Positions 30,059 to 38,516 are shown, counted from the stretch's first letter. The stretch is DNA of 64,000 nucleotides from Sporosarcina koreensis (GCF_000826145.2 NZ_LN651337.1:127774-191773); one strand, 5' to 3'. Notes: generated by a model from the letters alone, not told the origin. Numbers and translations: made by a program.

Positions 30059-30105
30059 AGGATCCCGTTTTTGATTGTCATGAAAAAAATACCACTTCCT
30101 ATCAG

Positions 30106-30135
30106 TGCATGAATTCTCCGGAACGGACCATTCTA
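30106..30135 (+). promoter_or_regulatory. Sigma-G-like promoter of sspA
   Basis: GCATG (30107-30111) fits the sigma-G -35 gHATR; after 17 bp CATTCTA (30129-30135) fits the -10 CATnnTA. This predicts forespore-specific transcription. Confidence 0.65.
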
Positions 30136-30159
30136 TAGTCACAAGGAGGTGACAACGAC

Positions 30160-30363
30160 ATGACAAACTCAAACAACGGCAACTCAAACCAACTTCTTGT
30201 ACCAGGTGTACAGCAGGCGCTTGACCAGATGAAGTATGAAATTGCTTCTGAATTCGGTGTTCAGCTTGGAGCAGACGCTTCATCGCGTGCCAACGGATCC
30301 GTCGGCGGAGAAATCACTAAGCGATTGGTACGTCAAGCTCAAGAACAAATGAAGGGCTTCTAA
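30160..30363 (+). CDS. sspA: Alpha/beta-type small acid-soluble spore protein
   Basis: 67 residues, the typical size. These proteins coat spore DNA and give UV and heat resistance, then are degraded at germination as an amino acid source. The germination protease (GPR) site EIASEFGV lies at 27-34, and the second conserved block GGEITKRLV is present. Perfect SD AAGGAGGTGA and a sigma-G-like promoter upstream. It marks the organism as a spore former or the recent descendant of one. Position after thiI is as in B. subtilis. Confidence 0.96.
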   Translation: MTNSNNGNSNQLLVPGVQQALDQMKYEIASEFGVQLGADASSRANGSVGGEITKRLVRQAQEQMKGF

Positions 30364-30379
30364 GCTAAACTGAACCCTT

Positions 30380-30412
30380 GACTGCTCTCCATATGGAGGG
30401 CAGTCTTTTTTA
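30380..30412 (+). terminator. Terminator of sspA
   Basis: GACTGCTCTCCATATGGAGG-GCAGTC forms a long stem with a short loop, followed by six T. Confidence 0.88.
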
Positions 30413-30430
30413 TGGTTGCGCATTTTCCGG

Positions 30431-30442
30431 TTTGTATACAAA
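30431..30442. promoter_or_regulatory. Palindrome TTTGTATACAAA upstream of the acyl-CoA synthetase gene
   Basis: A perfect 12-bp palindrome ending 10 bp before the -35 box. A regulator site is plausible; I cannot name the protein. Confidence 0.35.
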
Positions 30443-30452
30443 TGACTTTGTT

Positions 30453-30481
30453 TTGAATTTGCGGAATTTTACTTGTATACT
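30453..30481 (+). promoter_or_regulatory. Promoter of the YtcI/MbcS-like gene
   Basis: TTGAAT (30453-30458), 17-bp spacer, TATACT (30476-30481). Confidence 0.65.
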
Positions 30482-30509
30482 GATTACATTGTGTAAAGGA
30501 GGAATTGGG

Positions 30510-32081
30510 ATGAAACGTGAAGAGTTGATTGCACCTGAGCAGTATAATGTGGTCTCTGAAATCGGGAAATATGCAGATGGAACGGATCGGAAAGCACTCA
30601 TTTACGCAGATGCCGGCGGAAACAAACGGGAGTATACATATGACCAGCTCATGAATGACGCAAACCGTGCGGCGAATGTCTTCACTTCGAACGGACTTGG
30701 GAAAGGGGACATCGTTCTGGTGATGGTGCCGCGTCTGATCGAGGCGTATACCGCCTACATCGGAGCCCTGAAAGCGGGGATAGCTGTCATCCCTTCCTCC
30801 GAAATGCTGCGCGCATCCGATATCGAGTACCGGCTTGCCCACAGCGGAGCGAAAGCGATTGTCGCCTATGAAGCGTTTACCGATCAGCTTGCCGACGTGA
30901 AAGGGATCGAAGATGTGAACCTGTTTGTGATCGGAAAGGCAGCGGATCGGGGCATCTCGCTCACGGATGCCATGGCCTCCGCCTCGCCGGAATTCCAGGC
31001 AGCCGACACCAAAGCGGATGATATGGCATTCCTCTCCTACACATCCGGAACGACCGGCAAACCGAAAGGCGTTGTCCACACGCATGGCTGGGGCTATGCA
31101 CATCTCAGGACAACCGGCGGGAACTGGCTCGGCATCCAGGAAGGCGACACCGTCTGGGCTACGGCCGCGCCCGGCTGGCAGAAATGGATCTGGACACCGT
31201 TCCTGGCGGTGCTCGGCAGCGGTGCGACCGGGCTCGTGTACAACGGGAAATTCGATGTCAAAACCTATTTGGAGATGATCAAAACCTACCAGGTGAACGT
31301 GCTCTGCTGTACGCCGACAGAATATCGGTTCATGACAAAGGCTGAAGATCTCGCCGAGTACGATCTGTCGTCCATCCGCAGTGCTGTCTCTGCAGGCGAG
31401 CCGCTCAATAAGGAAGTGATCGATCGGTTTGAAGACGTCTTCTCACTTCAAGTGCGTGATGGCTATGGCCAGACGGAAAACACCCTGCTCGTCGGGACGA
31501 TGCTCGGTATGGAGGCGCGTCCAGGTTCAATGGGCAAGCCGACCCCCGGCAACCGGGTCGAGATCGTCAACGACGAAGGAGAGATCGCAGGTGTCGGCGA
31601 AGTCGGGGATATCGCAGTCCATATTTCCACGCCTGCCCTCTTCAAAGAGTACTTGAAGGATCCCGAACGCACAGCGATGCAGTTCCGGGGGGACTACTAT
31701 ATAACGGGTGACCGTGCGAAGAAAGATGAGGACGGGTACTTCTGGTTTGAAGGGCGGGGAGACGATATCATCATCAGCTCAGGCTATACGATCGGGCCGT
31801 TCGAAGTGGAGGACGCTCTCACGAACCATCCCGCTGTCCGTGAATGCGCAGTCGTCGCCAGTCCGGATGAAGTGAGAGGGTCTGTTGTCAAAGCTTATAT
31901 CGTCCTGCGTGATCCATCAGCTGCTGCTGATGAAGGGCTCATTCAGGAGCTGCAGGACCATGTCAAGGAAACGACAGCGCCCTACAAGTATCCGCGCAAA
32001 ATCGAATTCGTGGAGGAGCTGCCGAAGACCGCGTCGGGTAAGATCATGCGGGTCCAGCTCCGTAAAATGGAAATGAAGTGA
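30510..32081 (+). CDS. ytcI: Acyl-CoA synthetase, YtcI/MbcS-like
   Basis: 523 residues of the ANL family. The AMP-binding loop YTSGTTGKPKG, DGYGQTEN and YITGDRAKKDEDGY motifs and the C-terminal PKTASGKIMR with the catalytic K511 are present. It activates a short carboxylic acid to its CoA ester; the Listeria/Bacillus MbcS relatives prefer branched short acids such as 2-methylbutyrate, so supply of branched-chain fatty acid primers is a plausible role. The lysine context resembles K549 of AcsA, so AcuA may also modify it. The true ATG (30510) follows AAAGGAGG; the longer frame starts in the sspA terminator. Confidence 0.85.
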   Translation: MKREELIAPEQYNVVSEIGKYADGTDRKALIYADAGGNKREYTYDQLMNDANRAANVFTSNGLGKGDIVLVMVPRLIEAYTAYIGALKAGIAVIPSSEMLRASDIEYRLAHSGAKAIVAYEAFTDQLADVKGIEDVNLFVIGKAADRGISLTDAMASASPEFQAADTKADDMAFLSYTSGTTGKPKGVVHTHGWGYAHLRTTGGNWLGIQEGDTVWATAAPGWQKWIWTPFLAVLGSGATGLVYNGKFDVKTYLEMIKTYQVNVLCCTPTEYRFMTKAEDLAEYDLSSIRSAVSAGEPLNKEVIDRFEDVFSLQVRDGYGQTENTLLVGTMLGMEARPGSMGKPTPGNRVEIVNDEGEIAGVGEVGDIAVHISTPALFKEYLKDPERTAMQFRGDYYITGDRAKKDEDGYFWFEGRGDDIIISSGYTIGPFEVEDALTNHPAVRECAVVASPDEVRGSVVKAYIVLRDPSAAADEGLIQELQDHVKETTAPYKYPRKIEFVEELPKTASGKIMRVQLRKMEMK

Positions 32082-32083
32082 TT

Positions 32084-32121
32084 GAAAAAGAGCTGAGAGC
32101 TTTCGTTCTCGGTTCTTTTTT
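32084..32121 (+). terminator. Terminator of the acyl-CoA synthetase gene
   Basis: AAAGAGCTGAGA pairs with TCTCGGTTCTTT, followed by a T-rich run. Confidence 0.8.
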
Positions 32122-32214
32122 CATGTAATCCTTTACGCCGCTGAATCAGCAACGTATAATTGAGCAATATTTCGAACTGCAAAATGTTCGTACATGATGG
32201 AAGGGAGGAATACG

Positions 32215-33147
32215 ATGCAATCACCGCAGCAAGGAGCTTTTTGGGTATTTTTCGCTTATTTTCTATGGGGGTTCATGCCGATCTATTGGAAAAGCCTCGA
32301 TCATGTCGGCAGCAGTGAAATTCTGCTCAACCGGATCATCTGGGCGTTCATCCTGACAGCGGCTGTCCTTCTGATTGCAGGGCAGGGAAGGAAATTGGCC
32401 GCGGACGTGAAAGAGCTGTGGCGGACCCCTCGTCAATTCTGGGGATTGTGTCTGGCATCTCTGCTCGTCACGACGAACTGGGGAACTTACATATGGGCCG
32501 TGAACCACGATTTCATCGTACAGGCAAGTCTCGGCTATTACATGAATCCGCTCGTTTCCGTCCTTCTGGGTATCCTGTTCCTCAAGGAATCATTGAACCG
32601 CAGCCAGCAGGGGGCATTCGTGCTTGCAGCCGTGGGCGTCACCATACTGACAATCCATTATGGTGTCTTCCCGTGGGTATCGTTCGTCCTTGCCTTATCG
32701 TTCGCTCTGTACGGACTTATCAAGAAGCATATCAAGCTGGACGCCGCGCGGGGACTCGCCATCGAAACGGCATTTGTGGTTCCAATCGCCCTTCTTGCGT
32801 ATGGCTGGCTGATCCGATCGGGGGATGCCGTGCTGTTCGGTACCGATCCAGTGACAGTCGTATTGCTCGTTTTGACAGGGATTGCGACGGCGCTGCCGCT
32901 CATCTTCTTCTCAAAAGGAGTTGTGTCCATTCCGCTCTATGTGTCGGGCTTTCTGCAGTATATCGCTCCTACACTGATGCTGATCATCGGCGTCTCCCTG
33001 TACGGCGAGCAGTTCGGTGCATTCGAATGGATGAGTTTCGCATTCATCTGGGCTGCGCTGATGCTGTTCACCATCCCGCAGGTCGTGCGGTTTTTGAAGG
33101 ACCGGAGAGTTGCCGGCCGGCTGAAGGAACAGCATCATCCTCACTGA
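32215..33147 (+). CDS. rarD: RarD-type EamA/DMT superfamily transporter
   Basis: 310 residues, about ten hydrophobic segments in two EamA halves; begins QGAFWVFFAYFLWGFMPIYWK, the RarD signature, with NWGTYIWAVN in the first half. Family members are drug/metabolite transporters; the substrate here is unknown despite the chloramphenicol-linked name. The ATG at 32215 follows AGGGAGGAA; an in-frame ATG seven codons earlier has no SD. In B. subtilis this slot carries other genes (including nadK), so it is a local replacement. Confidence 0.85.
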   Translation: MQSPQQGAFWVFFAYFLWGFMPIYWKSLDHVGSSEILLNRIIWAFILTAAVLLIAGQGRKLAADVKELWRTPRQFWGLCLASLLVTTNWGTYIWAVNHDFIVQASLGYYMNPLVSVLLGILFLKESLNRSQQGAFVLAAVGVTILTIHYGVFPWVSFVLALSFALYGLIKKHIKLDAARGLAIETAFVVPIALLAYGWLIRSGDAVLFGTDPVTVVLLVLTGIATALPLIFFSKGVVSIPLYVSGFLQYIAPTLMLIIGVSLYGEQFGAFEWMSFAFIWAALMLFTIPQVVRFLKDRRVAGRLKEQHHPH

Positions 33148-33214
33148 TGGGATTTTAATGAAACGGATTCACCGGTCATACGTATAAGATGGAGGACATG
33201 AAGGAGGAATCGCA

Positions 33215-34225
33215 ATGACAACAAAACGATGGATAGCGTTACTGAGCGCAGCTGCACTGGTGATCGTCTCGATCGGCGTCAACTCGCTATCCTATATCTT
33301 TACGAGGGATTTCAGCTCGCTGTTCGAAGACAACTTCGCGCTGAACGGTCCGATGTATGAAGAAAATGTATTGGAAGGCGGGGGCTCGACGGAGCGGATT
33401 GCTGTCCTTGACGTCAGCGGCGTCATCCAGGATACCGGCCCCGCATCGCCATTTGCGGCACCCGGCTATAACCACCAGCTTTTCATGAGCCAGCTTGCGG
33501 ACATCCAGGAGGATCCGACAGTGAAAGGGGTCGTGCTCCACGTGGATTCGCCGGGCGGCGGCGTGATGGAATCCTCGGATATTTATGATGAACTGGTTGC
33601 AATCCGGGACAACAGCAATATTCCGATCTATGTTTCGATGGGCTCGATGGCGGCTTCTGGGGGGTACTACATTTCAGCTCCTGCCGAGAAGATTTTCGTT
33701 CATCCCGAGACAATCACAGGATCGATTGGTGTCATCATGGAAAGTCTGAACTATGCAGAACTCGCCGATAAGATCGGTATCGACTTCAACACCATCAAAA
33801 CAGGTCCTTATAAAGACATGATGAGTCCGAATCGTGAAATGACGAAGGAAGAACGCAATATGCTGCAGGAAATGATCAATGATTCATACGAGCGGTTTGT
33901 CGGAATTGTCGCAGACGGCCGCGGCATGTCTGTCGATGCGGTCAAGAAAGTGGCGGACGGCAGAATCATGAACGGACGGCAGGCGATCGAGGCAGGACTG
34001 GCGGATGATTATGGCAAGCTGCCGGACGTCGTCGAGTCACTGAAAACCGATCTGGGACTCAAGGATCCGACTATATTCGAATATACATCTTCAGACAGCC
34101 TGTCATCGCTGTTCGGGATGAATGTGTCCGGCTTGCTGAAAAAGAATGCGGAAACGGAATTGATCGAAAAAATGCTGACGGATTACCAGGCACCGCGGAT
34201 GATGTATCTGTATGGTGAACGCTAA
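33215..34225 (+). CDS. sppA: Signal peptide peptidase SppA
   Basis: 336 residues (B. subtilis 335). An N-terminal membrane anchor (about 7-28) precedes an S49 serine protease domain with the Ser/Lys dyad S148 (MAASGGYY) and K200 (GPYKDMM), the spacing known for Bacillus SppA. It degrades membrane-embedded remnant signal peptides and in B. subtilis affects resistance to lantibiotics. GPYKDMMSPNREMT and the HVDSPGGG oxyanion strand are intact. Translated with yteJ 17 bp downstream, as in B. subtilis. Confidence 0.95.
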   Translation: MTTKRWIALLSAAALVIVSIGVNSLSYIFTRDFSSLFEDNFALNGPMYEENVLEGGGSTERIAVLDVSGVIQDTGPASPFAAPGYNHQLFMSQLADIQEDPTVKGVVLHVDSPGGGVMESSDIYDELVAIRDNSNIPIYVSMGSMAASGGYYISAPAEKIFVHPETITGSIGVIMESLNYAELADKIGIDFNTIKTGPYKDMMSPNREMTKEERNMLQEMINDSYERFVGIVADGRGMSVDAVKKVADGRIMNGRQAIEAGLADDYGKLPDVVESLKTDLGLKDPTIFEYTSSDSLSSLFGMNVSGLLKKNAETELIEKMLTDYQAPRMMYLYGER

Positions 34226-34242
34226 AGAGAGGAGGGACCCGA

Positions 34243-34827
34243 ATGTCTGACCAATTGGAACCAGCAGCAGCTAGTGAACTCCCGGCGGAAAACCGTGCGT
34301 CAGAGGAGGTTGTGCAGAGAGCGGACGAATTCCGGAGAAAGCCTGCGGGATTCTGGATCCGCTTCTGGGCGTATCTGATCGATCTGATCATCATCAGTGC
34401 CATTAGCGGGCTGATCGTCAAACCGGTGTTCCGGGTTTTCGACTGGGCGATCACCGATCCGATTTTTCTGTTATACAGTCCGTACAAAGCGGTCATGCTC
34501 ATCGTTTTCCTGGCCTACTTCCTGCTGATGACGAGATACTTCGGACAGACGGCCGGCAAGATGATCTGCGGAATCCGTGTTGTGCGTAAAGCGGGAGGGC
34601 GCTTAAGCTGGAGCAGTCTGCTGTTCCGGGAAGTGATCGGCCGCTATATCTCGAAGACGCTCGTCATCCCTTACCTGCTCGTCGTCTTCATGCCGCATAA
34701 AGAAGCGCTGCATGACTTGTTCGCGGATACGGAAGTTATACACGAACAAGTATATGAGAAGGCTGTTGCTGACGTTGTCCGGACAACTGCCGGACGTGCT
34801 CAGTTGCAAGGGGAGCAGTCCGTCTAG
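34243..34827 (+). CDS. yteJ: RDD-family membrane protein YteJ
   Basis: 194 residues with a charged N-terminus (1-35), three hydrophobic segments (about 40-60, 82-98, 132-150) and the RDD-family pattern (FWIRFWAYLIDLI, TAGKMICGIRVV, ALHDLFADTEVI). In B. subtilis YteJ inhibits the SppA protease and the two are co-transcribed; the 17-bp spacing to sppA fits that pairing. SD GAGAGGAGGG. ytfI and ytfJ, which follow in B. subtilis, are missing and tpx comes next. Confidence 0.9.
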   Translation: MSDQLEPAAASELPAENRASEEVVQRADEFRRKPAGFWIRFWAYLIDLIIISAISGLIVKPVFRVFDWAITDPIFLLYSPYKAVMLIVFLAYFLLMTRYFGQTAGKMICGIRVVRKAGGRLSWSSLLFREVIGRYISKTLVIPYLLVVFMPHKEALHDLFADTEVIHEQVYEKAVADVVRTTAGRAQLQGEQSV

Positions 34828-34862
34828 TAAGATGGAGGGACCACGAAAGGAGCGCAAAACGT

Positions 34863-35375
34863 ATGACATCCATTACATTCCAGAACAAGCCGGTCACACT
34901 GCTCGGCACTCAGCTCCGAGCCGGAGACAAAGCACCGGACTTCACTGTGATCGGCAATGATCTGCAGCCTGTCACTTTCGAAGGTGCTGGAGGCAAAGTC
35001 AGGCTCATCAGTGTCGTCCCTTCCATCGACACAGGTGTTTGTGCAAAACAGACCCACCGATTCAATGATGAAGCAGGAAAACTGGGTGACAAGGCGGAAG
35101 TGCTGACAATTTCTGCAGATCTGCCATTTGCACAGGCGCGGTACCGGTCGGTTGAAGAAATCGGTAATCTGCAAGTGCTGTCCGACCATCGCGATCTGTC
35201 GTTCGGCAGCGCGTACGGCGTTGTTATCGAGGAGCTCCGGCTTTTGGCCCGTGCAATTTTTGTCATCGAACCGGATGGCACAGTCGCCTATTCGGAATAT
35301 GTGAATGAAGTGACGGACCATCCGGATTACCTGGAAGCACTGGAGACCGTCAAGAAACTGATTGTGTCTGTATAA
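34863..35375 (+). CDS. tpx: Thiol peroxidase Tpx lacking the resolving cysteine
   Basis: 170 residues of the atypical 2-Cys peroxiredoxin family. The peroxidatic site SIDTGVCAKQTHRF holds C60, and APDFT, DLPFAQ, SDHRDLSFG and LLARAIFV family blocks are intact. The resolving cysteine, normally in RF/WC (position 95), is Arg95 here (ARYRSVE), and C60 is the only cysteine in the protein. It may therefore work as a 1-Cys enzyme needing an external thiol. SD AAAGGAG lies about ten bases upstream. Position before ytxK is as in B. subtilis. Confidence 0.93.
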   Translation: MTSITFQNKPVTLLGTQLRAGDKAPDFTVIGNDLQPVTFEGAGGKVRLISVVPSIDTGVCAKQTHRFNDEAGKLGDKAEVLTISADLPFAQARYRSVEEIGNLQVLSDHRDLSFGSAYGVVIEELRLLARAIFVIEPDGTVAYSEYVNEVTDHPDYLEALETVKKLIVSV

Positions 35376-35397
35376 GGCAGCTCTGCGCTGCCTGTTC

Positions 35398-35426
35398 ACC
35401 CATCCGGCTGCCGGATGGGTTTTTCT
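35398..35426 (+). terminator. Terminator of tpx
   Basis: ACCCATCCGGC pairs with GCCGGATGGGT, followed by TTTTTC. A second small hairpin GGCAGC/GCTGCC sits just before it at 35376-35392. Confidence 0.88.
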
Positions 35427-35481
35427 CCGCACACGCGCTCATTTTTAAAATGCAGTAACAAACGAAAAAGAGGGATGACTT

Positions 35482-36396
35482 ATGAAAAGCAATACGGAAC
35501 AGATCTTCACCTACTTGGATGGTGCAGCGGAGAAGGGAGACCAGCTCTACTTGGAGCAGCTCGTCACCGCATGCCGCGCATGGGCAGAAGGAAAAGCCGC
35601 GCCCGATCTGCAGGGCGAAGTGGCAAAAGAGGAAATACGGAGAGGGCTGCAGCTCGCAATTCTGAAAGGAATGCGGCAGAACGTGCAGCCGAATCATCAG
35701 ATGACACCGGATGCAATCGGCATGCTGATCGGACGGATTGCAGAACTGCTCACTGCGGGACAGGAATATATACGGATCACAGATCTTGCAGCCGGAACAG
35801 GGAACTTGCTGTTCACGGTCATGAACATGATGGAGCGTCCATCATCAGCGGCAGCTGTTGAAATCGACGAACTCCTTGCCCGTCTTATGGCAGCGGCTGC
35901 GGATCTGCTGGAGCAGGAAGCCGAGATCTTTGTCCAGGACGCCCTGCGCCCGCTGCTGATCGATCCGGCAGATCTGGCAGTATGTGATCTCCCTGTCGGC
36001 TATTATCCGGATGACGACAATGGGCTCAATTTTGAAATGATGCCGGCAGAAGGACATGCGTATGCACATCACCTGTTCATCGAACAGACGATGAAGCACC
36101 TGAAAGAGGGGGCGCACGGCATCTTCCTCGTTCCCTCTTCCTTATTCGAGTCTGCACAGTCCGGACTGCTGCATACGTATTTGAAGAAGCATACGGTCAT
36201 CAGGGCCGTCCTGCAGCTGCCGTCCTCCTTGTTCAAAAATGCGGCACAGGCGAAAAGCATCCTGATTCTGCAGAAGCCGTCTGCCGATAAAACGGCGGCA
36301 CCTGATGTTCTTCTGGCAAATGTCCCTGAGATGACGGACAAACAGGCGATGCTGTCGTTCTTTGTGAAGCTTGAGGATTGGGTACAGGAAGGATGA
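35482..36396 (+). CDS. ytxK: YtxK, class I SAM-dependent methyltransferase-like protein
   Basis: 304 residues. Resembles the catalytic part of type I restriction modification (HsdM-like N6-adenine) enzymes: SAM loop ITDLAAGTGNLL and a motif IV position reading CDLPVGYYPDD instead of NPPY/F. That altered motif suggests a substrate other than DNA adenine, or loss of that activity. YtxK is conserved beside tpx and ackA in Bacillus, with no proven function; ackA is not found next to it here. SD AGAGGGATG precedes the ATG. Confidence 0.85.
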   Translation: MKSNTEQIFTYLDGAAEKGDQLYLEQLVTACRAWAEGKAAPDLQGEVAKEEIRRGLQLAILKGMRQNVQPNHQMTPDAIGMLIGRIAELLTAGQEYIRITDLAAGTGNLLFTVMNMMERPSSAAAVEIDELLARLMAAAADLLEQEAEIFVQDALRPLLIDPADLAVCDLPVGYYPDDDNGLNFEMMPAEGHAYAHHLFIEQTMKHLKEGAHGIFLVPSSLFESAQSGLLHTYLKKHTVIRAVLQLPSSLFKNAAQAKSILILQKPSADKTAAPDVLLANVPEMTDKQAMLSFFVKLEDWVQEG

Positions 36397-36397
36397 A

Positions 36398-36443
36398 GAA
36401 AAAGCTTGCGGGACACCGGATGAACCGGCAGCCCCGCAAGCTA
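36398..36443 (-). terminator. Terminator of the uspA-like gene, possibly also of ytxK
   Basis: AAAGCTTGCGGG pairs with CCCGCAAGCT; on the minus strand it is followed by a T-rich TTTTTCTTC tract, on the plus strand only by ATTTACTT. Confidence 0.7.
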
Positions 36444-36458
36444 TTTACTTTGTGCTGG

Positions 36459-36917
36459 TTAGTGGATGTCTTCGTTTTCCGGTGTACGGACGACGAGCAC
36501 ATCACATTTCGCTGCACGTACAATGTTCTCGGAGACGCTGCCGATCAGGAACCGTTCGACAGGATTCAGGCCGGTAGCCCCGCAGATGATGAGATCCGCT
36601 TCGATCTTTTTGGGGATTTCACGGGGAATCATCGTTTTCGGCGACCCGTATTCCACGATGATGTTCACATGAGTCAGACCCGCTTCAGCGGCATGGTCTT
36701 TATAACCTTCCAGCAGATCGACTGCATAGGACTGGGCGCGTTCCGCGATGGAACGGTCATACGCTTCCACGGCAGAGTACGATCGTGTATCGATAATATT
36801 CACCAGATTCAAGTTTGCATCGTTCCGTTTTGCAATCGCAACAGCCTTTTTGAACGCCCACTCGGATTCTTTCGATCCATCAACTGCGACGATAATCTGG
36901 TTGTACACTAATGACAT
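36459..36917 (-). CDS. Universal stress protein UspA family
   Basis: 152 residues from the ATG at 36917 (SD AGGAGTGTGA); a longer open frame upstream is not supported. Rossmann-like Usp fold with the ATP-binding pattern: IIVAVDGSKESEWAFKKA at the start and CGATGLNPVERFLIGSVSENIV at the end (G-2x-G-9x-G-S/T), so an ATP-binding type stress protein is expected. The gene is divergent from ald. A general stress role is inferred from the family only. Confidence 0.9.
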   Translation of the reverse strand: MSLVYNQIIVAVDGSKESEWAFKKAVAIAKRNDANLNLVNIIDTRSYSAVEAYDRSIAERAQSYAVDLLEGYKDHAAEAGLTHVNIIVEYGSPKTMIPREIPKKIEADLIICGATGLNPVERFLIGSVSENIVRAAKCDVLVVRTPENEDIH

Positions 36918-37061
36918 AGGAATCACACTCCTGCTCTTTGAATTTATCGTTCTATAGACAGTATACGCCATTTCCCGGCAGAATTCCTGCCTCGTCTATG
37001 AAATGGATAAGGAACAATGGTGACAATCAGATGAAATTATTCGGCAAATCATATGCGGATC

Positions 37062-37070
37062 TGCTACACT
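37062..37070 (+). promoter_or_regulatory. Extended -10 element upstream of ald
   Basis: TGC-TACACT ends 66 bp before the ald ATG; the -35 is poor. Confidence 0.35.
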
Positions 37071-37136
37071 AATGGTGAAAAGGTCTGAACGGTACATACT
37101 GAACAGCCGTACTTCAATCTTAAGGGGGAACTACTA

Positions 37137-38252
37137 ATGCGTATTGGCGTACCAAAAGAGGTCAAGAACAATGAAAACCGTGTCGCGATGACACCCGCCG
37201 GCGTCTTCAACCTGAAGTCTGCCGGACATGAAGTGCTGATTGAAACTGGCGCAGGACTCGGATCGAACTTCACGGACGAGGACTACCGCGAAGTCGGTGC
37301 GGTGATCGTCGATTCCGCTGCGGAAGCATGGGGTGCGGAGATGGTCATGAAAGTGAAGGAGCCGATTGCGTCGGAATACGGATATCTGCGTGAAGGCCTC
37401 ATCCTGTTCACATACTTGCATCTGGCACATGAGGAGGAGCTGACGAAAGCGCTTGTCGACAACAAGGTGACCTCGATCGCCTACGAGACGGTCCAGCTGC
37501 CGAGCGGACTCCTGCCGCTGCTTGCACCGATGAGTGAAGTGGCCGGCCGGATGGCGACGCAGATCGGCGCGCAGTACCTCGAGAAACTGGAAGGCGGCAA
37601 AGGGATCCTGCTGTCCGGCGTACCGGGTGTCGACCGCGGCAACGTGACGATCATCGGCGGCGGACAGGCCGGCACGAACGCTGCCCGCATTGCAATCGGC
37701 ATGGGGGCGCGCGTCACCATCCTCGACCTGTCGGTGGAACGTCTCCGCCAGCTCGACGAGATCTTCGGCAAGGACGTCCAGACACTCGTCTCGAACCCGT
37801 TCAACATCGCGAACTCCGTGAAGGACGCGGATCTCGTCATCGGCTGTGTCCTCATCCCGGGTGCCCGTGCACCGAAGCTCGTGAGCGAGGAAATGGTGAA
37901 GTCCATGTCGCCGGGCTCCGTACTCGTCGACATCGCAATCGATCAGGGCGGTATCTTCGCAACGACCGACCGTGTGACAACGCACGATGAACCGACATAC
38001 GTCAAGCACGGCGTCGTCCACTATGCGGTCGCCAACATGCCGGGCGCTGTGCCGCGCACTTCGACGATGGCACTGACGAACGTCACCGTGCCGTATGCCC
38101 TGCAGATCGCGAACAAAGGCTACAAGCAGGCATGCCTCGACAACGAAGTATTGCGCAAAGGCCTCAACACGATCGGCGGCCACGTCACATACCAGGCTGT
38201 TGCAGAAGCACAGTCACTTGAATACGTATCGGCTGAGTCACTGCTCGGCTGA
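37137..38252 (+). CDS. ald: Alanine dehydrogenase
   Basis: 371 residues. NAD-dependent interconversion of L-alanine with pyruvate and ammonia; in Bacilli it is needed for alanine use as carbon source and for normal sporulation. Family N-terminus [16 protein letters not shown], catalytic K74 (KVKEP) and H95 (TYLHLA), NAD loop [12 protein letters not shown] and [12 protein letters not shown] are present. SD AAGGGGGA. A strong terminator follows, then the second repeat array and the convergent M24 peptidase gene. Confidence 0.96.
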   Translation: MRIGVPKEVKNNENRVAMTPAGVFNLKSAGHEVLIETGAGLGSNFTDEDYREVGAVIVDSAAEAWGAEMVMKVKEPIASEYGYLREGLILFTYLHLAHEEELTKALVDNKVTSIAYETVQLPSGLLPLLAPMSEVAGRMATQIGAQYLEKLEGGKGILLSGVPGVDRGNVTIIGGGQAGTNAARIAIGMGARVTILDLSVERLRQLDEIFGKDVQTLVSNPFNIANSVKDADLVIGCVLIPGARAPKLVSEEMVKSMSPGSVLVDIAIDQGGIFATTDRVTTHDEPTYVKHGVVHYAVANMPGAVPRTSTMALTNVTVPYALQIANKGYKQACLDNEVLRKGLNTIGGHVTYQAVAEAQSLEYVSAESLLG

Positions 38253-38259
38253 TCACAGA

Positions 38260-38299
38260 AACCCCCGGCCCGGGTTTATCGAGCCGGGGGTTTTCTATT
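38260..38299 (+). terminator. Terminator of ald
   Basis: AACCCCCGGC pairs with GCCGGGGGTT and is followed by TTTCTATT. Confidence 0.9.
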
Positions 38300-38347
38300 G
38301 CTTGGAATGCCGGCAGGTCCGGCGAGTGATCCAATCCAGCGGCTGAC

Positions 38348-38455
38348 CGCTCAATTCCTTCTTCGGAACGCTCAAGCAGCCTGCGGAACGCTCAAGCAGC
38401 CCCCGGAACGCTCAAGCAAGCCCTCCGAACGCTCAAGCCCCCCACAAACGCTCAA
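38348..38455. repeat. Array of CGCTCAA repeats with about 20-bp period
   Basis: CGCTCAA starts at 38348, 38369, 38389, 38409, 38430 and 38449 (spacings 21, 20, 20, 21, 19). The middle copies extend to GGAACGCTCAAGCAG. The copy nearest ald and the one nearest the peptidase gene are the most degenerate. The array lies between the ald terminator and the oppositely directed terminator at 38482; I see no coding sequence in it. Confidence 0.93.
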
Positions 38456-38481
38456 ACCAAAGCCCACACAAATCCAGCCCA

Positions 38482-38510
38482 CAAAAAAACCGCCCGCACA
38501 AAGCGGGCAG
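38482..38510 (-). terminator. Terminator of the M24 peptidase gene
   Basis: On the minus strand GCCCGC pairs with GCGGGC around TTTGT and is followed by GGTTTTTTT. Confidence 0.88.
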
Positions 38511-38516
38511 CTCCAG

